A stretch of DNA of 64,000 nucleotides from Melioribacter roseus (GTDB lineage: Bacteria > Bacteroidota > Ignavibacteria > Ignavibacteriales > Melioribacteraceae): NCBI GenBank assembly GCA_020722005.1, contig DYLP01000005.1, positions 30,434 through 94,433 on the forward strand, read 5' to 3'. Position numbers and translations under genes: made by a program. Numbering within the stretch: position 1 is the first letter of the stretch; every line of letters begins with the position of its first letter. A model generated the notes under the pieces. The model did not search any database. It was given only the letters and a program-made list of their open reading frames with translations, and was not told the origin of the DNA. Positions 36,879 through 44,232 of this stretch are shown one piece after another.

Positions 36879-37703
36879 ATGGCTGAGGCATCGAATAAAA
36901 GACCTACATTAAAAAAGCAGGAAGAACCTCCGCAGGAAATTTCGTACGACGAACAACCGCCGATAATAAAAAAAATTAAAAAGGTCGATGGAGGGCATCA
37001 TGGCGGAGCCTGGAAAGTGGCTTATGCCGATTTTGTCACAGCAATGATGGCTCTCTTTATTGTACTGTGGGTGCTCGGTCAAAGCGAGGAAGTTAAAGAA
37101 GCTGTTGCAGGCTACTTTAGCGATCCTATCGGTTTTTCAACAAAAGGTAAAACAATTCTCGAGGGTAATTCGAATTCTTTAATTGATTCCAAGATTCTAT
37201 CGGATATCGAAAGGAAAGAATTAGAACGGCAAGAACTTGAAAAAATGGGCGAAAAATTAAAAGAAGAACTTGCTAAAGAAACAAACCTGGAAAATCTCTC
37301 TGACCAGGTTAAGATTGAAGTGGTCAAAGAAGGTTTAAGAATTGAATTAATCGATTCTGCTAACGATATCTTTTTTGAAGTGGGCACTGCCGAATTAAAA
37401 CCCGAAGCCAGGCGCATCTTAAGTAAAATAGGTACGGAAATTTCTAAGATGCCTAATAAAATTATTATCGAAGGACACACTGATGCTCGCCAGTATAGAA
37501 ATGACGGTACTGGATATACTAACTTTGAACTCAGTACCGACAGAGCTAATGCCGCAAAACGTGTACTGGTAGCAGCTGGAGTTTCCGAAAAGCAAATCGA
37601 TGAAATCAGTGGCTATGCCGATACACGCCTGCGTGACCAGAATGACCCTTACAGCTCAATTAACAGAAGAATAAGCATCACTCTGAAATATTCAAATAAT
37701 TAA
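36879..37703 (+). CDS. motB: Stator protein MotB, second set
   Basis: Partner of the preceding MotA. The 274-aa product has a basic/Pro-rich N-terminus, the HHGGAWKVAYADFVTAMMAL motif with ion-binding Asp51, a plug/linker region and an OmpA-like peptidoglycan-binding domain (KIIIEGHTDARQYRNDGTGY). The start 1 base after motA is well supported. With the first set it gives the cell two different stators. Confidence 0.94.
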   Translation: MAEASNKRPTLKKQEEPPQEISYDEQPPIIKKIKKVDGGHHGGAWKVAYADFVTAMMALFIVLWVLGQSEEVKEAVAGYFSDPIGFSTKGKTILEGNSNSLIDSKILSDIERKELERQELEKMGEKLKEELAKETNLENLSDQVKIEVVKEGLRIELIDSANDIFFEVGTAELKPEARRILSKIGTEISKMPNKIIIEGHTDARQYRNDGTGYTNFELSTDRANAAKRVLVAAGVSEKQIDEISGYADTRLRDQNDPYSSINRRISITLKYSNN

Positions 37704-38111
37704 ATGACATCTGATAAGAAAAAAATATTGATCGTCGAAGACGACCAACTATTACAGGATTTTTATCGAATATTATTCGACAAAATTGGATTCGATACCG
37801 TTATTACGGAAGATACTGAGGAGCTTTTTTCTTATCTGAATGGGAATGATATAGCTTTGATTATAATGGACGTAAGTCTGAGAAATACATACCTGGGAAA
37901 AGAAAAAATCGATGGTGCCAAACTTTCGCGGTATATTAAAGAAAATTTTGTTAATTTAAACGTGCCGATACTCTTGGTTACGGCATACTCAAAGAGCAAA
38001 GAAGGCGGCAGTTTATTAATTGAAAGCAAAGCAGACGATTACGTCTTGAAACCAATAGTCAGTATCGACTTATTTTTACAAAAAGTAAACAGGTTGGTAT
38101 ATGAAAGATAA
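37704..38111 (+). CDS. Single-domain response regulator
   Basis: 135-aa CheY-like receiver: acidic pair Glu12-Asp13-Asp14, phospho-acceptor Asp56 (LIIMDVS), Thr in LLVTAYSK and Lys in DYVLKPI. It starts directly after motB and overlaps the next regulator by 11 bases. Compared with CheY the region after Asp56 carries an insertion (LRNTYLGKEKIDG). It may be a phosphate acceptor or a motor regulator; it is not a clear CheY orthologue. Confidence 0.88.
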   Translation: MTSDKKKILIVEDDQLLQDFYRILFDKIGFDTVITEDTEELFSYLNGNDIALIIMDVSLRNTYLGKEKIDGAKLSRYIKENFVNLNVPILLVTAYSKSKEGGSLLIESKADDYVLKPIVSIDLFLQKVNRLVYER

Positions 38112-38754
38112 AATTCTTGTAGTTGAAGATGAAAAAGATACCAGATTTATACTGGAGAAACTACTGACGCGTAACAATTATGAAGTGGCAACTGCTATTA
38201 ATGGCGAAGATGCACTCGAAATATTGAAAAATTTCAGTCCGAAAGTAATACTTGCAGATTGGACAATGCCAGTATTAGATGGACTTTCACTTTGTAATAT
38301 TTTGAAGGCAGATGAAAAATTAAAAACGATCTACTTTATTATATTGACAGCGCGTTCATCATTGAAAGATCGAATAATGGGACTTGATATAGGTGCAGAT
38401 GATTTTCTGGTAAAACCGGTTGAAAATCAGGAATTGCTTGCCCGCATCAGGTCAGGAATTCGAATTTATAACCTTCAAAATGAATTAAAAAATGCGGAAC
38501 ATAGCAAAGCTGTAGTCGACCTTGCCTGTACAATCGGACATAAAATCAATAATCCCTTGAGTAGTTTAATGCTTTCGTTAAAATCCATCGAAAATGAACT
38601 TAGCGACGAAAATAAATCGAAATTGGCTGACGACCTCAAAGTGGTGAAAGAATCTGTCGAAAGAATTAACAAATTCGTCCAGCAATTGATTTATCTCAAA
38701 AATCCAGAGGTTGTCGACTATATTAACGAAAACAAAATGATTAAAACCGACTAA
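38101..38754 (+). CDS. Receiver-DHp protein lacking an ATPase domain
   Basis: 217-aa protein: an N-terminal receiver (1-120) with Asp53 (VILADWTMPVLDGL) and Lys in FLVKPVENQ, then a linker and a DHp-like helical hairpin with His147 (IGHKINNPLSSLMLSLKSIE) and a second helix (VVKESVERINKFVQQLIYLK). The catalytic ATPase part of a kinase is absent; the gene ends with a normal stop before a promoter, so it is not obviously truncated. It could be a phosphotransfer or phosphatase unit paired with the nearby kinase. Confidence 0.82.
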   Translation: MKDKILVVEDEKDTRFILEKLLTRNNYEVATAINGEDALEILKNFSPKVILADWTMPVLDGLSLCNILKADEKLKTIYFIILTARSSLKDRIMGLDIGADDFLVKPVENQELLARIRSGIRIYNLQNELKNAEHSKAVVDLACTIGHKINNPLSSLMLSLKSIENELSDENKSKLADDLKVVKESVERINKFVQQLIYLKNPEVVDYINENKMIKTD

Positions 38755-38756
38755 TC

Positions 38757-38783
38757 TAAAGAAATTGCCTTTTCCTTCGATAA
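38757..38783 (+). promoter_or_regulatory. Sigma-28 (FliA) promoter
   Basis: TAAAGAAA (38757-38764), 11 nt, then TTCGATAA (38776-38783). The enteric consensus is TAAAGTTT-N11-GCCGATAA. The predicted start near 38790 would give a very short leader with the GGAGG site (38791) at its 5' end. It is the best match to the consensus in the window outside fliC, and marks the next gene as late. Confidence 0.75.
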
Positions 38784-38802
38784 TAATATCGGAGGAAAAG
38801 GT

Positions 38803-39441
38803 ATGCTCGAAAAAATAGTCAATATTAGTTCTAATATCGATTATAAAAAATCCAGTGGTAACTATAAGCTCAATCGTAAAAGCAATCCTTACGCCTTTCC
38901 TTCTATAATTAATAACGACACGGTTTCAATTTCGCCAGCGACCACATTATTATCCAGTTACGGCTGGAAATTGAACAATTTTAATAGCGGCGATGATAAA
39001 ATTGAAATTTCATTTGAATACGAGAATTTTTTATTTGTCGCCTCGCTCGAATTAATCGAATTGTCAAAATATCGTCGCGTCAATTATTGGGTAAGCAAAT
39101 CAGTAAATAAATATTCAACTGAAATTAATATCACGATAAGCCTTTCTGCCCCTCTCTCTGAAAGTAAAAAAAATTTCATTTCCTCCCCCAAAATGGACAA
39201 ACTAAAAGACTTTTTCGAGCATATTAAGGAAGTTACTCTTTCTAAACCAAATATTATTACCGACCCTTTGACGCTCGATACTCTTTATGCGGATTATAAA
39301 AATGAACTGAAAGAAGAATTCTTCTCTTTAAACTATTGTCTCCTTAGATTTATTGAAACATATTTATCTAAAAAGATAGATATAACAAATAATGAAGGTG
39401 TCGAGCATGATTTCAAAATAAAAAGTATTCAGATAAAATAG
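38803..39441 (+). CDS. Unknown late flagellar protein behind a sigma-28 promoter
   Basis: 212-aa soluble protein not recognised. Features: a Lys/Asn/Ser-rich N-terminus (1-35), a segment NNDTVSISPATTLLSSYGW that recalls the secreted-protein style of FlgM and FliK, a beta-rich middle (KIEISFEYENFLFVASLELI) and a helical, charged C-terminal half. No signal peptide or membrane span. The start has GGAGG 7 nt upstream. Its own sigma-28 promoter argues for a role after hook completion, such as filament, motor or chemotaxis function. Followed by a PAS kinase 3 bases later. Confidence 0.75.
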   Translation: MLEKIVNISSNIDYKKSSGNYKLNRKSNPYAFPSIINNDTVSISPATTLLSSYGWKLNNFNSGDDKIEISFEYENFLFVASLELIELSKYRRVNYWVSKSVNKYSTEINITISLSAPLSESKKNFISSPKMDKLKDFFEHIKEVTLSKPNIITDPLTLDTLYADYKNELKEEFFSLNYCLLRFIETYLSKKIDITNNEGVEHDFKIKSIQIK

Positions 39442-39444
39442 TTT

Positions 39445-41301
39445 ATGCATAATAAATACGTTGCAGAAAATAATACGAATTTCGTTGAGGATTTTAAGCA
39501 CTATAAAGAATTGCCGGCAGGTAGAGCAATTGTTATTGTCGACTCTTCTTTGAATATATTGTATTGCAATTCGCTTTTTACCGATATATTCCACTTAAAT
39601 ATTAATGATAGTCTCCATCGGTTAAATCCAAATTCGGAATTTTTATTTCTTATCAAAGGATTCCTCGGCAAGAATTTCAGGAATTTAACATTCGACGTTA
39701 CTATTAATACAGATTATGAAAATGGGTCAAATCCATTTCAGGTTGATATAGAAAGAATATTCATAAAAGGGGAACAGTTCTTTTTAATCAACATTGATAC
39801 TCAGAAAAATCGGAAGGAAATCGAATGGAAAATCGATTCGCTCCACACTGCACTCGATTTAGGAAATGTTCCTATAATTATTGCGGACGACAAAGGAAAC
39901 ATCGTTTTTGTAACTCATTCAGTAGAAGATATCCTCGGTAAAAGTATCGAGGAGCTCTTTTATCTAAACATTAAAACACTATTTAAAGAATTTTTGAACT
40001 ATGATTATGAACCATTTTTGCGGGCTGTCTACTCTAAAACAGGTTGGAAAAAAATCATCAGGTTAAAAGGAAACGAGAAGGAAGAATTCTGGGACATACA
40101 TCTCCATCCCTTTGTTGCCACGTATAATCGATACAGCGGTTTTATTATAAGTGCACACGATTTAACTGAGATTGTTTATCAAAAACAGATAATCGAACAA
40201 TCAGAAAAGAAACAAAAACTTATTATCGAAAACATTTCGGACCTCCTTTTAATTACCCGCAGGGAAAATGGCACTCTCATACTCGACAATGCTAACGACA
40301 ATTTTTGCAAATTGTTTGAGCTGAACAAGTCCGATATAATGAACCAGAAATTAAGTGATATTATCTCGAAAGATTTATATGATAAAATTCGTCAGTCGAT
40401 TTCTGAAATAGAAAACGGACCTCTGGAAATCTATGAATTTGGTTACGAGTCTAAAAAAGATAGGTATTATAATTGCAAAGTAACGTATACGAATGCAGGC
40501 ACAGGCAACGATAAAATATTCATAGTTACTCTAAAGGACATAACAGAAGAGAAGAAGTACAGGGAACAGCTCGAAATAAGCTATCTGAAAGAAGTTCAAT
40601 TAAATAAAATGAAGTCGAACTTTCTGGCTAATATTTCGCACGAAATCAGAACTCCATTTAATGGGATTATTGGTTATTCAGAAATTATCAACGATTGCCT
40701 GGAGGCAAAAGATTATGTTGCCATAAAAGAAATTACAGAACAAATGAAAGATGTATTGGGACGTGTGCTCGAATTATTTACGAATATTGTAGACCTCTCG
40801 CAAATTGAATCGGGAGAAATCGAAATTGAAAATGTTGTTTTAAACTGCAATCAAATCATAAAACACGTGTACGACAAGAAATATAAAGAAGCCGAGAAGA
40901 AAGGACTCGACTTCAGAATGGAGTTGAGTGATACAGAAGCAATGATAGAAGTTGACTGGGTAAAACTCGAGAAAATTTTAGAATTGCTTGTTGATAATGC
41001 CATTAAATATACTCATAAAGGATATGTTTATCTGGGCAGCAGAATTGATGGAGCAAAGATTAAAATTATAATTGAAGATAGCGGTATTGGTATGAACCCG
41101 GGCGATATAGAACGATTATTATCCCCTTTCAGTCAGGAAATTGAAGGTTACACCAGACCTTACGAAGGATTGGGGCTGGGACTGACGATTGCTCACAAGT
41201 TGACTAAACTTATGAACGGAAATTTCGAAATTAATAGTGAGAAGAATAAAGGTACTCAAATTGTGATAACTTTCGATTACAAAGATTATGGAATGGAATA
41301 A
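39445..41301 (+). CDS. PAS-domain sensor histidine kinase
   Basis: 618-aa cytoplasmic kinase with three PAS-like domains (about residues 20-130, 135-255 and 260-375), a DHp domain with His399 (NISHEIRTPFNGIIGYSEII) and a catalytic domain (ELLVDNAIKYTHKGYVYLGS; IEDSGIGMNPGDIE; YEGLGLGLTIAHKLTKLM). All boxes look intact. No membrane segment, so it senses something inside the cell. No receiver is fused; the outputless receivers just upstream are natural partners. It is likely co-transcribed from the sigma-28 promoter. Confidence 0.87.
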   Translation: MHNKYVAENNTNFVEDFKHYKELPAGRAIVIVDSSLNILYCNSLFTDIFHLNINDSLHRLNPNSEFLFLIKGFLGKNFRNLTFDVTINTDYENGSNPFQVDIERIFIKGEQFFLINIDTQKNRKEIEWKIDSLHTALDLGNVPIIIADDKGNIVFVTHSVEDILGKSIEELFYLNIKTLFKEFLNYDYEPFLRAVYSKTGWKKIIRLKGNEKEEFWDIHLHPFVATYNRYSGFIISAHDLTEIVYQKQIIEQSEKKQKLIIENISDLLLITRRENGTLILDNANDNFCKLFELNKSDIMNQKLSDIISKDLYDKIRQSISEIENGPLEIYEFGYESKKDRYYNCKVTYTNAGTGNDKIFIVTLKDITEEKKYREQLEISYLKEVQLNKMKSNFLANISHEIRTPFNGIIGYSEIINDCLEAKDYVAIKEITEQMKDVLGRVLELFTNIVDLSQIESGEIEIENVVLNCNQIIKHVYDKKYKEAEKKGLDFRMELSDTEAMIEVDWVKLEKILELLVDNAIKYTHKGYVYLGSRIDGAKIKIIIEDSGIGMNPGDIERLLSPFSQEIEGYTRPYEGLGLGLTIAHKLTKLMNGNFEINSEKNKGTQIVITFDYKDYGME

Positions 41302-43134
41302 ATGTCCGAAGCCTTAGAAAACCATATTGTAAAGACCAGTAATAAAGGAGAAATTATCCCGAAGTTCTATAAACTCGGTAAAGAGTTGTTCGAACTCTCT
41401 TTTAAAGGTGAGTTCGATTATATAAAACATATTAAAGACAATATTAAAATATTATCTTTTGACATACCTGAAGAACTCAAAGAAATTTTCGTTCCTTTCA
41501 ACGTTGCGCCTATATATTGGGTTTATGATTCCTGGTTGCTGGGGCAAATTGAAGAATATATGAAAGCAAATTTCAATCGCGCTAAGTATTTCGATTTGCA
41601 TAAATCGATTAAAGAAAATTATTCCAAGTGGGCAACGGCACAAATAAGAGGCGAAAAAGAATACTATGCCAACCTGACTATGAGTTTTATTGAACGCGAT
41701 ATCTATAAACATAATTTCTTTAAGTTCATTATTCAGGCGATACTTCATACGTATCATAACCCAATTTATAATTTTCAAAAGGCAGATAATCTCTTCAACG
41801 AAGTAAAGCAGATGGTGTCGGCTTTGAAGTTGCAAGAGCAGGTTCTGCACGAATTGCTCTATATAGTAAATCTATTTCATGGATTTCTTTATCTCAAAGA
41901 AAAAAAATATGCAGATGCAAATAATCTTTTTAAGGAGGCTGTCGAAACAAAACAGAACGGTATAACCGCTAAAATTTACAGTGCTTTGTGCGAATTAAAA
42001 TTAGACAATAGAGAAATTGTTGAGTACTACATTCGGGAAGTGATTACATACGATTTTCACAGAATGATTGTAGCAATTGATGTAAACAATTTTGGTATGT
42101 TCAATTATTTCCTGATAAATGCTCTGGTTTATAATCTATTTTACGAAAAGGATTTTGCACCGGCAGCACAATTAATTTCGGATACTCTTAGTCAATACAG
42201 ATTAACTGAGGAAAATTCTTTAAAGAAAATAGCAGATAAAATAACACTGTTAAAAGAATTAAAAGCCGACGAGTATATTACAGAAGATATCAATAAGCAT
42301 TTTATATTGCTGGAAAAGATTATTAAAACTTACGCCGAATCTAGCAATACGCTTATAATCGGTATGTATCCTGAGTTTAAACGTAAATATGAAGAGGCGC
42401 TCGATCTGATTATCGAAGAAAAGCAAAAGAGAGAGTACAAGGAAATTGAACAGAGCCTTGTCAAATACGATGAAGCAATAAATGACTATTCAGAAACTAT
42501 AAAACGTTTGAAGAAGGAATTAGAAACATTCCATGAAAAAGTAAAAAGTAACCTGGACGAAACAATTAAAAACATTAATTCAAATTATGAGGATGAAAAG
42601 CAAATTATAGAAGAAAAAATACTGCAGTTACCACACATTGAGAGATATAATCCAGCAAAATCATTTTCGGCAAATATGGTTAATAATACAATTATTGCAC
42701 TTATAGTATTTCTAATTGGTGGTTTGGCTGGATATCCGAATGGATCGACTGCTTATTCTGCGGGATATAATTCCACGATCATGATGATTATAATATCGGG
42801 ACTAAGGTGGGGAATTGTAAGTTTTCTCATTGGTATATTAATTTCTGGAGTTATTGCTGGTTTTGTATTAATTGATAGAATAGATGAGAAACAAAAACTT
42901 GTAAAAAAACTAAATAGTTTAAAATTACAAAGGGACCGACTAATAAAAGAAGCAGAAGAATACTCGAAAGACAAAGAGACCATAATGAGGAATAGCATCA
43001 CAGCCAGTATAGAACAGCACAAAAAGCAAATTGATGAATTGCAGGAAGAAAGAGAGAAGCAGCGCAATCATTTAACGCAACAAGTTGAAGAAAAGATGAA
43101 AGAATTCAAAGCCTCAATCGACACAGTCCGTTAA
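41302..43134 (+). CDS. Unknown protein with helical repeats, coiled coil and two membrane segments
   Basis: 610-aa protein not recognised. The N-terminal about 380 residues are helical with TPR-like spacing (LYLKEKKYADANNLFKEAVE). A long coiled coil follows (about 385-450), then two hydrophobic Gly-rich segments (about 461-482 and 497-525) and a second coiled coil to the end. The layout puts both ends in the cytoplasm. It begins one base after the kinase and ends the operon. It could be a scaffold coupling signalling to the membrane or motor; this is a guess. Confidence 0.75.
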   Translation: MSEALENHIVKTSNKGEIIPKFYKLGKELFELSFKGEFDYIKHIKDNIKILSFDIPEELKEIFVPFNVAPIYWVYDSWLLGQIEEYMKANFNRAKYFDLHKSIKENYSKWATAQIRGEKEYYANLTMSFIERDIYKHNFFKFIIQAILHTYHNPIYNFQKADNLFNEVKQMVSALKLQEQVLHELLYIVNLFHGFLYLKEKKYADANNLFKEAVETKQNGITAKIYSALCELKLDNREIVEYYIREVITYDFHRMIVAIDVNNFGMFNYFLINALVYNLFYEKDFAPAAQLISDTLSQYRLTEENSLKKIADKITLLKELKADEYITEDINKHFILLEKIIKTYAESSNTLIIGMYPEFKRKYEEALDLIIEEKQKREYKEIEQSLVKYDEAINDYSETIKRLKKELETFHEKVKSNLDETIKNINSNYEDEKQIIEEKILQLPHIERYNPAKSFSANMVNNTIIALIVFLIGGLAGYPNGSTAYSAGYNSTIMMIIISGLRWGIVSFLIGILISGVIAGFVLIDRIDEKQKLVKKLNSLKLQRDRLIKEAEEYSKDKETIMRNSITASIEQHKKQIDELQEEREKQRNHLTQQVEEKMKEFKASIDTVR

Positions 43135-43142
43135 AACCCTTC

Positions 43143-43158
43143 TGGCTAATATTAGCCA
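43143..43158. promoter_or_regulatory. 16-bp perfect palindrome before the glycosylation island
   Basis: TGGCTAATATTAGCCA is its own reverse complement, in the 60-base gap before the first glycosyltransferase gene. Its right part CTAATATTAGCCA (13 bases) is also at 11973-11985 in the element before fliL, and TAATATTAG lies at 52121-52129, touching the fliC -10 box. Dyad symmetry and recurrence in gaps suggest a repressor or activator site. AT-rich chance matches cannot be excluded. Confidence 0.4.
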
Positions 43159-43257
43159 TCGCACCATTATTAATCAAATGAATATGCAAAATAATTGAAT
43201 AAGAAAAGAAATATACATGGCATTTATTTTGAAACATATGTATACGAAAATAACAAA

Positions 43258-44172
43258 ATGGAAAATGCTGTGAATATACTAATTCTAAAATTTGGTGCTT
43301 CAGGGGATGTAGTGAGGACTACTACACTATTGCATTTATTCAATAATGAAAATATAGATTGGATTACTTCAGACCAAAACGTCATCCTGCTTAATGATAA
43401 TCCGCTGATATCGAGAGTATTGACGCTCTCAAATATTAATGAAGTTAAATTCCATAATTACGATTTGATAATAAATCTAGAGGATAATATTAATGCTGCA
43501 CAAATAGTATCTAGGTTGAAATCAAAAGAAATTTTTGGTTGTTACTTAGACAATAAAAATAAGTTAGCATATACAGAAGATTCTGCCGGTTGGTTTGATA
43601 TGAGCCTTATAAGCAAATATGGTAAAGATAAAGCAGATGAATTAAAATTCAATAATAAATTATCTTACCAAGAAATTATCTTTAAGGGATTAGGATATAA
43701 TTTTGGCGGTGAACAATACATCTTACCTAAAAGTCCAGAATCATACTTAATTGGTGATATTGCCATAGCTCCTACTGCTGGGAAAAGATGGCCAATGAAA
43801 AATTGGGCTTTTTATAATGAATTAATTACAATATTAATTAAAAAGGGTTGGAATGTAAATATATTACCACATCGACCTTCTTTATTAATGCATCTTGCTG
43901 ATATAAAAAACCATAAATTACTTATAAGTGGTGACAGCCTACCAATGCATTTGGCACTAGGTTCTAATATTAATTGTATTACAATTTTCTTATGTACAAG
44001 TGCTAATGAAATCTATGATTATGGAATTCAAAAAAAAATAATCTCTCCGCATTTGAAAGATTTTTTTTATAAAGAGGGATATAGTGATAAGGCTGTAAAA
44101 GCAATTAGTCTAGATAAAGTTTTATATGAGATTAATAATATAAAAATAAAAGAAATATCATTGGTTAGCTAA
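43258..44172 (+). CDS. Glycosyltransferase family 9 (heptosyltransferase-like)
   Basis: ADP-heptose/GT9-type sugar transferase. It shows the family opening ILILKFGASGDVVRTTTLLH and a nucleotide-binding C-terminal part (IAPTAGKRWPMKNWAFYNEL; LLISGDSLPMHLALGSNINC). The product from ATG 43258 is 304 aa. An in-frame TTG at 43195 would add 21 residues; neither start has a ribosome site. The substrate is unknown. As first gene of the island before fliC it may act on flagellin or a lipid-linked sugar. The sequence is more AT-rich than the flagellar genes. Confidence 0.8.
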   Translation: MENAVNILILKFGASGDVVRTTTLLHLFNNENIDWITSDQNVILLNDNPLISRVLTLSNINEVKFHNYDLIINLEDNINAAQIVSRLKSKEIFGCYLDNKNKLAYTEDSAGWFDMSLISKYGKDKADELKFNNKLSYQEIIFKGLGYNFGGEQYILPKSPESYLIGDIAIAPTAGKRWPMKNWAFYNELITILIKKGWNVNILPHRPSLLMHLADIKNHKLLISGDSLPMHLALGSNINCITIFLCTSANEIYDYGIQKKIISPHLKDFFYKEGYSDKAVKAISLDKVLYEINNIKIKEISLVS

Positions 44173-44232
44173 ATTAATAGTAGATGTTATAATCATTAAT
44201 AACATATTATTTATTATAGAATTGGATAATAT

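Noticed and set aside
44185..44220. AT-rich inverted repeat (GTTAT...ATAAC) before the 854-aa gene
   Set aside because: Only 5-bp arms in very AT-rich DNA; expected by chance.
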